Origin: Faecalibacterium sp.
GTDB taxonomy: Bacteria; Bacillota; Clostridia; Oscillospirales; Ruminococcaceae
Assembly (NCBI GenBank): GCA_020025825.1
Contig: JAHHRL010000003.1
Span: 145,106 to 209,105 of the forward strand
Length of the DNA stretch: 64,000 nt
Direction of reading: 5' to 3'
Position 1 is the stretch's first letter. Each line of letters begins with the position of its first letter. The translations under genes and the position numbers were made by a program. Under the pieces are notes generated by a model. The model had not been told where the DNA came from, did not search any database, and saw only the letters and a program-made list of their open reading frames with translations. This document shows, one piece after another, positions 16,801-24,904 of this stretch.

Positions 16801-17910
16801 TTAGTCGTTCTTAAAACGGACAGGCAGCACCAAATAGGTGAAGTCATCGCCCTCTACCGGCAGGATTTTTACCGGGCTCAGAGGGCCGCTGATTTCAAAG
16901 CGAACCTTTTCTACATCTGCATAGCGCAGGGCGTCCAGCAGGTAGCGATTGTTAAAGCCAATCTCTACGGATTCGCCGCTGGTCTTTGCATCAAATTCAT
17001 CTACAACACGGCCCAGATTTGTCTGGCAGCGAACGGTAACGTGTCCTTCCTCGAACAACACTCGCAGGGGGTTTTTCAGGCGCTCGGTGATAATCAAAGA
17101 GGCACGCTCGATGGTGCTGATGAAGTCCTTGCAATCCACAACAACCTGTGTACGGCTGCCGGAAGGAATTACGTTGCGGTAGTTCAAAAACTCGCCTTCA
17201 ATCAGTCGGCTCAAAATGGTGTAGCCATTGGTTTTGAACACAACAAAGCGGCGGTTTGCAAACAGGTAAACATCTTCGTTTTCATCGTCGGGCAGCAGAC
17301 GGTTTACTTCGTTCATGGTCTTTGCCGGAATGATGATGCGGATATCCTTGGTTGCAATCACGGGACGTTCCACAATTGCCAAACGGTAGCCGTCCAAAGC
17401 AACAACGGTCAGCTTATTGGGCAAAATCTCAAACAGCTCACCGGTATGTGCAGGTTTTTTATCATCCTGACTGACTGCATACAGGGTGTGGCCGATGATT
17501 TCTTTCAACATACCGGCTTTCATAATCAGGGTATGCTCGTCGGCACCTGCATTGGGTAAGTCGGGGAAGTCGTGAGCAGACATACTCTGGATTTCGAACT
17601 CGGCAACACCGCCGCGAATCAGGGTTTTGCCATTATCGGCAACCGAAATGGTTACATCGCCGGCAGGCATACGGTGAATCATATCGCTGAGCAGCTTGGC
17701 ATTCAGGACGATTTCACCGGTTTCACGCACGTTGGCCTCGATGGTTTTGGTAATTCCCATTTCCAGGTCGTAGCCGGTAAGGGTTAGCTGGAAACCTTCG
17801 GCTTTTAGCAGGATGCCTTCCAGCACGGGGATAGAGGAGCGCATGGTAACGGCTTTGGAAACGCCGTCGATGGCAGCGCTGAGGGTAGATTTATCACAGA
17901 CGATATTCAC
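16801..17910 (-). CDS. dnaN: DNA polymerase III beta sliding clamp
   Basis: The 369-residue protein has the three repeated clamp folds. Recognisable segments are KSTLSAAIDGVSKAVTMRSSIPVLEGILLKA at the N-terminus, LIRGGVAEFEIQSMSAHDFPDLP, and PVEGDDFTYLVLPVRF at the C-terminus. It encircles DNA and tethers polymerase and repair proteins. Translation starts at a GTG (17910) after AAGGAGTACCCCC. It follows dnaA on the same strand across a 361-bp spacer carrying DnaA-box-like sites, so it may have its own promoter. Confidence 0.98.
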   Translation of the reverse strand: MNIVCDKSTLSAAIDGVSKAVTMRSSIPVLEGILLKAEGFQLTLTGYDLEMGITKTIEANVRETGEIVLNAKLLSDMIHRMPAGDVTISVADNGKTLIRGGVAEFEIQSMSAHDFPDLPNAGADEHTLIMKAGMLKEIIGHTLYAVSQDDKKPAHTGELFEILPNKLTVVALDGYRLAIVERPVIATKDIRIIIPAKTMNEVNRLLPDDENEDVYLFANRRFVVFKTNGYTILSRLIEGEFLNYRNVIPSGSRTQVVVDCKDFISTIERASLIITERLKNPLRVLFEEGHVTVRCQTNLGRVVDEFDAKTSGESVEIGFNNRYLLDALRYADVEKVRFEISGPLSPVKILPVEGDDFTYLVLPVRFKND

Positions 17911-18271
17911 GGGGGTACTCCTTTCGACTGTTGAGAATGCTGTCGTGTTGCCGTTTGCCTAATCTGGCCTGCGGCCTAATAACACTTACTTGTTGCAGTA
18001 TTAGTAGTAGGGGACGGGGAATTTGTGGAAAACCCGAAAATGTGGCGATTTTCTGCGGGGATTGCAGGGGTGCCGTTTCGGGGAAGATTGTGTGAACAAG
18101 TTGTTGAAAGTTACTTGCGATTTTTTCTTTCCACAAATCCGGTGGAAAAGGTTTTAAACTTGTTGAAAAGTCAGGTGAAAAAGTGGAAAACTCAAAATCG
18201 ACGTGTATCAAAATTACATATCGCCTTTTGGGGCCTGCTTTTTTCAGTGGAAAACCGCTGTTTTCGTGGGT
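17911..18271. other. dnaA-dnaN spacer with DnaA-box-like sites (part of oriC)
   Basis: The 361-bp spacer carries several 9-mers close to the DnaA consensus TTWTNCACA: a perfect TTTTCCACA (reverse) at 18024-18032, CTTTCCACA at 18127-18135, and near-matches GGTGGAAAA (18141-18149), GGTGAAAAA (18174-18182) and AGTGGAAAA (18182-18190, 18246-18254). In Bacillus the origin is bipartite around dnaA with boxes in this same spacer. No gene is present. Confidence 0.7.
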
Positions 18272-19594
18272 TTATGCACGGATATTGCTGATAATATCAT
18301 CCACAGTTTCCTTCAGGCGCTGGTCTTCACGCATTTCCTTTTCCATGGTTTTCAGGGAATATACGATGGTGGAGTGGTCACGGCCGCCAAATTCACGGCC
18401 AATCTCCTCGGTACTCATGCCGGTGATTTCACGCAGAATATAAATAGCAGCACGGCGTGCGCTGGAAACAGCTGCATTTCGCTTTGCGCTGCGCAGGTCC
18501 TCAGCGGGTACGTTATACGTACGGCTTACTTCGCTCAGAATCTTGTCGATGGTAATGGGGATGGGCTGGGTTTCGTTCAAAATATCCTTGATGGCGTTTT
18601 GTGCAACGCTGATGACCGGCTGGATGCCTTCCAGCATATGGTATGCGTTCAGCTTTTTCACGGCGCCTTCCAGCTGACGGATATTGTTTTTCAAGTGATG
18701 TGCAATATATTCAGCCACGTCTTCGGGCAAATCCAGATGCAGCAGTTCAGCCTTGCGCTTTACGATAGCAACACGGGTTTCAAAATCAGGCGGCTGCACG
18801 TCTGCGTTCAAGCCCATTTCAAAACGGGTGCGCAAACGCTCCTCCAGGCTCTTGATTTCCTTAGCGGGGCGGTCGGATGCAATAACAATCTGCTTGTGTG
18901 CATCATACAGGGTGTTAAATGTGTGGAAGAATTCCTCCTGCGTAGACTCCTTACCGGCGATAAACTGAATATCGTCAATCAGCAGCAGGTCCGCAGCACG
19001 GTAACGCATACGGAATTCTTCGGTGCTGCCGTTGCGGATGGATGCAATCAGGTCATTGGTGAACTGCTCACAGGTAGTGTACATGATTACATAATCCGGG
19101 TGGGTGCGCTTGATTTCGGTTTGAATTGCGGTAAGCAAGTGGGTTTTGCCCAAACCGGAACCGCCGTAAATAAACAGCGGGTTATACGCAAACGCAGGGT
19201 TGGCAGCAACTGCCTGTGCGGCAGCAAAGGCAAAAGAGTTGGACGAACCCTTAATGAAGTTGTCGAAAGTAAACTCGTAATTGCCTTGGGGGCTTAAAGG
19301 ATTATTGTCGTACTGCTGCGACAAAATCACTTCATGCGGCGGGGTGGAAGGCACCACCAGGCTGATTTCTACGTCAAAGCCCAGCACAGCCTTAAAGGCA
19401 TCCTTCAGCAGGCCCAGATAACGGTCAGAAACGATTTTGCAAATAAAGTCATTGCGGACCGAAAGTGTAATATGGCTTGAGTCCTCAAAATTGACGGGCT
19501 CAAGGCCGTCGATATACAGGTTGTAGGTTGCTTCGGCCAGATTTTCCTTGCAGTAGGCTTGGGCGGCAAGTAAAACGTCCTTAAAAGAGTCCAT
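18272..19594 (-). CDS. dnaA: Chromosomal replication initiator DnaA
   Basis: The 440-residue protein opens the origin and recruits the helicase. The N-terminal protein-interaction domain (MDSFKDVLLAAQAYCKE) is followed by a short linker. The AAA+ domain carries Walker A GGSGLGKTH, Walker B LLLIDDIQF and the arginine-finger region RLRTRFEMGL. The C-terminal helix-turn-helix contains the DnaA signature GGRDHSTIVYSL. I choose ATG 19594, after GAAGGGAATGCC; the longer ORF would begin with 20 atypical residues inside the origin region. Boxes in its leader suggest autoregulation. Confidence 0.98.
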   Translation of the reverse strand: MDSFKDVLLAAQAYCKENLAEATYNLYIDGLEPVNFEDSSHITLSVRNDFICKIVSDRYLGLLKDAFKAVLGFDVEISLVVPSTPPHEVILSQQYDNNPLSPQGNYEFTFDNFIKGSSNSFAFAAAQAVAANPAFAYNPLFIYGGSGLGKTHLLTAIQTEIKRTHPDYVIMYTTCEQFTNDLIASIRNGSTEEFRMRYRAADLLLIDDIQFIAGKESTQEEFFHTFNTLYDAHKQIVIASDRPAKEIKSLEERLRTRFEMGLNADVQPPDFETRVAIVKRKAELLHLDLPEDVAEYIAHHLKNNIRQLEGAVKKLNAYHMLEGIQPVISVAQNAIKDILNETQPIPITIDKILSEVSRTYNVPAEDLRSAKRNAAVSSARRAAIYILREITGMSTEEIGREFGGRDHSTIVYSLKTMEKEMREDQRLKETVDDIISNIRA

Positions 19595-19930
19595 GGCATT
19601 CCCTTCTTCGATAGTTTTGTATAAAACAGCGGTGTGCAGGCTGCTGTTTGGCAAAAATTTTGTGACAGAAAAAACAACTTTTCCACGGAGTTTTCCACAG
19701 AAAAATCCATCTTAACGAATTATAACAAAAATTTGATTTTATGTCTATATATATATAATGTAGGTAAGTGGGAAAAAGAGGCAAAAAAGCAGCTGTAAAA
19801 CGCAATTTAGCACAATATATAGTAGGCAAAAAGTGAGTTTTCCACAGGCGGGGCACAATTTGTGAAAAAGTTTTTACGCACAGGCACGCAAAAAAGTGTT
19901 GCAAAAGGGCTTGACAGAATGGGGTGATGT
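19595..19930. other. rpmH-dnaA spacer with DnaA boxes and AT-rich element (oriC)
   Basis: DnaA-box matches are TTTTCCACG 19679-19687, TTTTCCACA 19691-19699 and 19838-19846, and TTTTTCACA (reverse) 19861-19869. Between them, 19700-19770 is very A/T rich, including an (AT)n run near 19745-19760, a plausible DNA unwinding element. Together with the dnaA-dnaN spacer this fits a bipartite Bacillus-like oriC. Confidence 0.75.
19719..19747 (-). promoter_or_regulatory. dnaA promoter
   Basis: Minus-strand -35 TAGACA (19742-19747), 17-bp spacer, -10 TATAAT (19719-19724). Two DnaA-box-like sites lie just downstream in the leader. Confidence 0.65.
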
Positions 19931-19940
19931 ATATTATAAT
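19911..19940 (+). promoter_or_regulatory. rpmH promoter
   Basis: Consensus -35 TTGACA (19911-19916) and -10 TATAAT (19935-19940), 18-bp spacer. Confidence 0.85.
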
Positions 19941-19949
19941 TCCATTTTG

Positions 19950-20022
19950 CAAGCCTGTCCCCATTTTTAGGGGCCGGAAAAGTGTCCATCACCCCGTTTC
20001 CGGGGACAAGTTTTTTAGGAGG
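19950..20022 (+). promoter_or_regulatory. rpmH 5' leader with alternative hairpins
   Basis: The leader contains a CCCC/GGGG hairpin, then a CCCCG-TTTC-CGGGG hairpin whose 3' arm continues GGGGACA, then AAG and TTTTTT, immediately before the AGGAGG. The GGGGACA can also pair with TGTCCCC about 40 nt upstream, so mutually exclusive structures including a terminator-like one are possible. Confidence 0.35.
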
Positions 20023-20029
20023 ATCGACC

Positions 20030-20164
20030 ATGAAGAGAACGTTTCAGCCCAAGAAGCGCCAGCGCAGCCGCGTACACGGTTTCCTGTCTCGCATGAGCTC
20101 CAAGAATGGCCGTAAGGTCATCAATGCTCGTCGTGCTAAGGGCCGCAAGAGCCTGACCGTCTGA
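20030..20164 (+). CDS. rpmH: 50S ribosomal protein L34
   Basis: The 44-residue basic protein is canonical L34: MKRTFQPKKRQRSRVHGF, then RMSSKNGRKVINARRAKGRK. The start is at ATG 20030 after AGGAGGATCGACC. As in most bacteria it lies next to the origin and upstream of rnpA. A terminator separates it from rnpA, which has its own promoter. Confidence 0.99.
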   Translation: MKRTFQPKKRQRSRVHGFLSRMSSKNGRKVINARRAKGRKSLTV

Positions 20165-20195
20165 TTGACAGGGCCGATTTGAAGAGCGCAAAAAT

Positions 20196-20240
20196 AGACC
20201 GCTGATGCACCCCGTATGGTGCTGTAGCGGTCTTATTTTT
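20196..20240 (+). terminator. rpmH terminator
   Basis: Outer stem AGACCGCT/AGCGGTCT with an inner GCACC/GGTGC stem, followed by TATTTTTTT. Confidence 0.85.
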
Positions 20241-20261
20241 TTACGTAAATGCAAAAAATGC

Positions 20262-20291
20262 TTGCGCAGGCAGGTGCTTTTGTTCTATAAT
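20262..20291 (+). promoter_or_regulatory. rnpA promoter
   Basis: -35 TTGCGC (20262-20267), 18-bp spacer, -10 TATAAT (20286-20291). Confidence 0.6.
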
Positions 20292-20355
20292 GCAATATGA
20301 GCGTCTATGCCTTGACGCAAACTGTGAAAAATACCCAAGAGGGGAGGCCAGAACA

Positions 20356-20739
20356 ATGCGGTATCGGCCAATTTGTCGCAATGCGGAGTTCAGCCGTGTA
20401 TACACACGGGGCAAAAATTATGTAACACCGCAATTGGTGATGTATGTTTTGAAAAAGAAAAGCGGCCGTACACGTGTAGGTCTGACTGCCTCCAAAAAGG
20501 TGGGCAAGGCGGTTATGCGCAATCGTGCACGCCGTGTGATGCGTGCCGCTATTGCGGAGCATTTGGATTATGATATTGGCAAGTATGATTTGGTGTTTGT
20601 GGCACGTGGCATGACCCCGCACCTGAAAACACAGCAGGTAAGCAAAGCAGTTGCAAAGCTGTTTAAGCAGGCCGGCTTGCCGGATAAAGCACTGCAAAGT
20701 GCACAGCAGACACCCGTGCAGGAGCAGGATCATGTTTGA
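20356..20739 (+). CDS. rnpA: Ribonuclease P protein component
   Basis: The 127-residue basic protein assists the RNase P RNA in removing tRNA 5' leaders. The RNR motif region GKAVMRNRARRVMRAA and the preceding GLTASKKVG are intact. The start at 20356 follows AGGGGAGGCCAGAACA; an upstream in-frame ATG at 20290 would overlap the promoter. The stop overlaps the start of yidD, so the two are translationally coupled. Confidence 0.97.
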   Translation: MRYRPICRNAEFSRVYTRGKNYVTPQLVMYVLKKKSGRTRVGLTASKKVGKAVMRNRARRVMRAAIAEHLDYDIGKYDLVFVARGMTPHLKTQQVSKAVAKLFKQAGLPDKALQSAQQTPVQEQDHV

Positions 20740-21007
20740 TGCGCTGCGCCAGGCTGCCCGCAGCCTGATGATTGCACCCATACGTCTGTACAAAAAATGG
20801 ATCAGCCCGGGGCTTGGCTATCGGTGCCGGTTTAACCCGACTTGCAGCGAGTATGCGATGGAAGCAATCCGTGTGCATGGCTGCATCAAAGGCGGGCTGC
20901 TGGCCGCATATCGGATTGCAAGGTGCAACCCCCTTTGCAAGTGGGGGTACGACCCTGTGCCCGAAAAGGGAAAATGGACAAACCCTAAACGGAAGCTGAC
21001 CCGATAA
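20732..21007 (+). CDS. yidD: Membrane protein insertion efficiency factor YidD
   Basis: The 91-residue protein shows the YidD core: PIRLYKKWISPGLGYRCRFNPTCSEYAMEAI, then GGLLAAYRIARCNPLCKWGYDPVP. It helps YidC-dependent insertion at the membrane. The ATG at 20732 overlaps the rnpA stop and follows AGGAGCAGGATC. It sits between rnpA and yidC as usual. Confidence 0.97.
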   Translation: MFDALRQAARSLMIAPIRLYKKWISPGLGYRCRFNPTCSEYAMEAIRVHGCIKGGLLAAYRIARCNPLCKWGYDPVPEKGKWTNPKRKLTR

Positions 21008-21097
21008 TTTGCTACTTTTGACTTTCCTGTCTGCGGCAGGCAAAGTCCTTCTAAAAAATAATCTGCTTTGACCGCAGACAAAGCGAAAGGAAAAAAT

Positions 21098-22165
21098 ATG
21101 AATTTTATGTACATCTTTGGTACGCCTCTCGGCTATGTAATGGAGTGGATTTACAACCTGATCCCCAATTACGGCTGGGACATCATCCTGTTCACACTGT
21201 TGATTCGTGTTGTGAGCCTGCCTCTGGATATTTACCAGCAGAAGAGCATGGCAAAAATGAGTGCTTTCCAGCCGGTTATCATGGATATCCAGAAAAAGTA
21301 CAAGAATAACCCCGAAAAGCAGCAAAACGAGCTGGCTAAACTGCAGCAGGACTTTGGCTACAACCCCATGGCAGGCTGCCTGCCCATGTTCCTGAACTTC
21401 TTCGTGATGTTCGGCGTTATCGAAGTTGTGTATCGCCCCTTGCAGCGAATCTTCCACATGCCCGCTGAGGTTTTGGGCGCTGCGGAAGTTGCCCTGCGCA
21501 ATCTGGGCATGAATCCCACCATCGTTACCCGTGATACCCACATCATTCACCAGGTTTTGGCAGGCGAAGGCTCTGTGCTGAGCTGCTTTACCCCTGAGCA
21601 GGTAAGCACCATCACCGAGTTCTCCAGCAAGATGAACTTCTTTGGCATCGACCTGACCAAGGTTCCTTCCCTGAGCATTGCACCGGAAAATCTGCCTCTG
21701 CTGATTTTCCCCCTGCTGTCTCTGCTGACCATGTTCATTTCTACCCACTACTCCATGAAGGCTTCCGGCCAGGAGCTGCAGGGTGGTATGAAGATTACCA
21801 TGTACTTAATGCCCCTGATGATGGTTTACTTCTCCTTCACCGTGCCTGTGGCATTCTCCCTGTACTACACTGTTTCTAACGTTTTGATGATGATTAAGAG
21901 CGAGGCTATGCGCCGTGTTTACGACCCCATCAAGATGAAGGAAGAAATTGTGGCGCAAATTGAACAAAAGCGCAAGGAACAGCGCCGTGGCGTAAAGAGC
22001 ACCACCGTTAAGGTGCGTGACAACAACGGCAACATTGTGGAAAAGCACGTTTCTGCAAGCGAAATGAACCGCCTGCGTTTGGAATACGCACGTATGCAGG
22101 ATGAAGAGCGCTATAAGGACGAGCGTACCACACCTCTGTCTGAATTGAAGGATAAGGAGGACTAA
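21098..22165 (+). CDS. yidC: Membrane insertase YidC/OxaA
   Basis: The 355-residue insertase has the short Gram-positive layout without the large periplasmic domain of E. coli YidC. The first hydrophobic segment (FGTPLGYVMEWIYNLI) is followed by WDIILFTLLIRVVSLPLDIYQQKSM, whose arginine is the conserved hydrophilic-groove residue, and a coiled loop (KYKNNPEKQQNELAKLQQ). Unlike B. subtilis SpoIIIJ there is no lipobox at the N-terminus. A roughly 60-residue charged tail (KRKEQRRGVKSTTVKV) could contact ribosomes. The start follows AAAGGAAAAAAT. Confidence 0.96.
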   Translation: MNFMYIFGTPLGYVMEWIYNLIPNYGWDIILFTLLIRVVSLPLDIYQQKSMAKMSAFQPVIMDIQKKYKNNPEKQQNELAKLQQDFGYNPMAGCLPMFLNFFVMFGVIEVVYRPLQRIFHMPAEVLGAAEVALRNLGMNPTIVTRDTHIIHQVLAGEGSVLSCFTPEQVSTITEFSSKMNFFGIDLTKVPSLSIAPENLPLLIFPLLSLLTMFISTHYSMKASGQELQGGMKITMYLMPLMMVYFSFTVPVAFSLYYTVSNVLMMIKSEAMRRVYDPIKMKEEIVAQIEQKRKEQRRGVKSTTVKVRDNNGNIVEKHVSASEMNRLRLEYARMQDEERYKDERTTPLSELKDKED

Positions 22166-22172
22166 CGCAATC

Positions 22173-23258
22173 ATGATTAAGGAAGTATTTGCTACCGGTG
22201 CAACCGTAGAGGATGCTTACGCAGCAGGTTGTGCTCAGCTGGGTGTGTCTGCTGATGACCTGAATGTAAGCTACGAGGTTATTGATTTCCCCGTTGCGGA
22301 AAAGAAATTCCTGTTTTTCACTACAAAAAAAGCAGAGCCCGCTAAGGTAAAGGTTGTTGTGCAGCTGCCCGATGAAAAGAAGCCTGCACACAAGCCTGAA
22401 AAGAAGGCAGAAAAGCCTGCTGCTCCCAAACAGGAAAAGGCAGCACCTGCCCCTGTGAAGGAAAAGCCTGCAAAAAAGGCAGAAAAGGTCGAAAAGCCTG
22501 CAAAGCCTGTGCAGCAGCCTGAGGAAGAAGCCGCAGAAGTTGCGATTGACCTGGAGCAGAATGCTAAGGTTAAGGCTGCGGTAGACTATCTGGCAGAGGT
22601 TTCCGCACTGATGGGCGTGGAAAATGCGAAGTTCAGTGCTGTGCAAAAGGGCGAAGCAACCATCATCAAGGTGGACGGCGATAAGCTGGGTGTGCTGATT
22701 GGCCGCCGCGGCGAAACCATGGAGAGCCTGTCTTATCTGGCAAGCCTGGTTGCTAACCGTATGGAAGGCGATTACCTGAAGCTGGGTCTGGACGTTGCCG
22801 GTTACCGTGGCAAGCGTGAGCAGGACCTGTCTGCACTGGCACACCGCATCGGCGACAAGGTGCGCCGCACCGGCCGTGCTTTTGCTATGGAGCCCATGAA
22901 CCCCTACGAGCGCCGCATTATCCACAGCGCAATCTCCGCAATGGAGGGCCTGCGCAGCGAGAGCCGTGGCGAGGGTAAGGACCGTCGTGTTGTTATTTAC
23001 TCTACCGCACCCGATGCTTCTACTGCAGAGCCGGAAAGCGAACGCAGCCGTGGCAGCCGTGGCGGCCGCAGAGATAACCGCAAGGGTGGCCGTAACAATC
23101 GTGGCGGCAACCGCAATAACCGTGCACCCCGCACCAACGCAGTGCCGGAGCGTGAGTTTGAAACCGTAACTACCGATGCAGCAGCACCGGTTGCTCCCAA
23201 GCGCACCGAGCGTGTGGATGATTTTGCTGATTTTGGTTTTGGCAAAATTGACCTGTAA
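22173..23258 (+). CDS. khpB: Jag/KhpB RNA-binding protein with an RGG-like tail
   Basis: The 361-residue protein has a Jag-N domain (residues about 1-60), a lysine/proline/alanine-rich linker (about 65-125), a KH domain with the GxxG loop IGRRGETMESL, and an R3H domain (RRTGRAFAMEPMNPYERRIIHSA). In Gram-positives KhpB works with KhpA in RNA binding and envelope growth control. The last 85 residues are unusual: an arginine/glycine/asparagine-rich stretch (RGSRGGRRDNRKGGRNNRGG) then an acidic end. The gene starts 7 nt after yidC. Confidence 0.94.
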   Translation: MIKEVFATGATVEDAYAAGCAQLGVSADDLNVSYEVIDFPVAEKKFLFFTTKKAEPAKVKVVVQLPDEKKPAHKPEKKAEKPAAPKQEKAAPAPVKEKPAKKAEKVEKPAKPVQQPEEEAAEVAIDLEQNAKVKAAVDYLAEVSALMGVENAKFSAVQKGEATIIKVDGDKLGVLIGRRGETMESLSYLASLVANRMEGDYLKLGLDVAGYRGKREQDLSALAHRIGDKVRRTGRAFAMEPMNPYERRIIHSAISAMEGLRSESRGEGKDRRVVIYSTAPDASTAEPESERSRGSRGGRRDNRKGGRNNRGGNRNNRAPRTNAVPEREFETVTTDAAAPVAPKRTERVDDFADFGFGKIDL

Positions 23259-23264
23259 GATTTG

Positions 23265-23308
23265 AAAAAAGCCACCGGGAAGGCAAGACCTTCTACGGTG
23301 GCTTTTTT
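23265..23308 (+). terminator. Terminator after jag
   Basis: AAAAAAGCCACCG / CGGTGGCTTTTTT arms with an inner GGAAGG/CCTTC stem. It separates the rnpA-jag unit from mnmE. Confidence 0.9.
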
Positions 23309-23339
23309 ATGCAATAAAACGGGATGTGCTGAGGCTGGT

Positions 23340-23372
23340 TTTTCCACAGAAACAGCTTGCGATAGTGGAAAA
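23340..23372. promoter_or_regulatory. DnaA-box pair upstream of mnmE
   Basis: A perfect TTTTCCACA (23340-23348) and an inverted AGTGGAAAA (23364-23372) lie just upstream of the likely mnmE promoter (TACAAT at 23440-23445). Confidence 0.4.
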
Positions 23373-23492
23373 CTGCACGCTGTACTTGCCTTATCAGGTT
23401 TTTGCGCCCAAAATACTGTGCAAGCACGCGCTTTTGTGTTACAATGCAAACTGTATTATTATGTTTACCCATCGCCAAAGGAGGAAACCCTC

Positions 23493-24872
23493 ATGTCTAG
23501 CACGCTAATCACCACCATTGCGGCTATTGCCACTGCACCCGGTGCAGGCGGTATTGCTGTAGTGCGTTTGTCCGGCCCGGAAAGTTATGCGGTTGCGGAA
23601 AAAGTCTTTCGCCCCATGAACCCCAATAAATCGGTGCGGGACGCAAAAGGCTATACCGCTTTGTACGGCAGCTTTTTGGGCGAAAGCGGTGCCTTTGATG
23701 ATGGTGTGGCTTTATTTTTCCGTGCGCCTTACAGCTATACCGGCGAGGACGTAGTCGAGCTGAGCTGCCACGGTGGTACTGCGGTTGCCCAGCTGCTTTT
23801 GGAAAGCTGCATTGCAGCAGGGGCGGCGCCGGCAGGCCGTGGAGAATATACCAGACGTGCGCTTTTGAACGGCAAGCTCAGCTTAACGCAGGCCGAGGCT
23901 GTGGCGGATATGATTCGTGCCGACAGCCGGCAGGGGGTAGCGCTGGCAAATGCCGCACTGGACGGCGCACTGGCAAAGGAAATCAAAACCCGCCAAATGC
24001 AGCTGACCGGTTTGCAGGCACATCTTACAGCTTGGGTGGATTATCCGGAGGAAGATGTTCCCGCTTTGGAAAATGACCAGCTTACACAGACTTTGGGCGA
24101 AGTGAAACAAGCACTGGATACTTTGATTGCCGGTTATGGCGCAGGTGCCGTTTTGCGTGAGGGTGTGGACTGCGCCATTGTGGGGCGCCCCAATGCAGGC
24201 AAGTCAACCCTGCTGAATTTGCTGGCAGGCTTTGACCGTGCCATTGTTACCCCTGTGGCAGGCACCACCCGTGACGTGGTAGAGCAGGCGGTCATGGTAG
24301 GGGATATTCGTTTGAACCTGTTCGATACGGCAGGTGTGCGCCAAACCGAGGACATTGTAGAGGCAGAGGGTATCCGCCGCAGCTGGAAAAAGCTGGAGGA
24401 GGCCGGTTTGGTACTGGCTGTATTTGATGGCAGCGAGCCAATCAATGAGGAGGACCGCCAGCTGGCGCAAGCCTGCAAGGGCCGCCCTGCGATTGCACTC
24501 ATCAACAAAGAGGATAAAACCACACAGTTTGACGGGCAGGAAGTTGCCGATTGCTTTGCACAGGTGCTGTCTGTGAGCTGCAAAAATCCGGCAGCACGCC
24601 AGACCATTGCACAGGCAGTAGAGCAGCTGCTGCACACAAAATCCATCGACCCGCATGCGGCTTCGCTGGCAAACCAGCGCCAGCTTGCGGCCGCAACTCG
24701 TGCACGAGATGCCTTAAAAGAGGCTCAGGAAGCCGTTGCACTGGGTTTTGGGCTGGATGCCGTGGGCGTATGTGTAGATGATGCTCTGGACGCCCTTTAC
24801 AGCCTTACAGGCGAAAATGCCACCGATGCGGTTATCGAACAGGTGTTTGAAACCTTCTGCGTGGGTAAGTAA
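23493..24872 (+). CDS. mnmE: tRNA modification GTPase MnmE
   Basis: The 459-residue GTPase, with MnmG, adds the carboxymethylaminomethyl group at U34 of tRNAs reading NNA/NNG codons. The N-terminal folate-binding domain begins TTIAAIATAPGAGGIAVVRLSG. The inserted G domain has GRPNAGKS, the TTRD switch, DTAGVRQT and NKED. The C-terminus ends in FCVGK, with the conserved cysteine. The start is at ATG 23493 after AAGGAGGAAACCCTC; the longer ORF would run through the jag terminator. Confidence 0.97.
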   Translation: MSSTLITTIAAIATAPGAGGIAVVRLSGPESYAVAEKVFRPMNPNKSVRDAKGYTALYGSFLGESGAFDDGVALFFRAPYSYTGEDVVELSCHGGTAVAQLLLESCIAAGAAPAGRGEYTRRALLNGKLSLTQAEAVADMIRADSRQGVALANAALDGALAKEIKTRQMQLTGLQAHLTAWVDYPEEDVPALENDQLTQTLGEVKQALDTLIAGYGAGAVLREGVDCAIVGRPNAGKSTLLNLLAGFDRAIVTPVAGTTRDVVEQAVMVGDIRLNLFDTAGVRQTEDIVEAEGIRRSWKKLEEAGLVLAVFDGSEPINEEDRQLAQACKGRPAIALINKEDKTTQFDGQEVADCFAQVLSVSCKNPAARQTIAQAVEQLLHTKSIDPHAASLANQRQLAAATRARDALKEAQEAVALGFGLDAVGVCVDDALDALYSLTGENATDAVIEQVFETFCVGK

Positions 24873-24904
24873 ACAAAAACAGAATGACAAAGAGTGAAAT
24901 ACAG

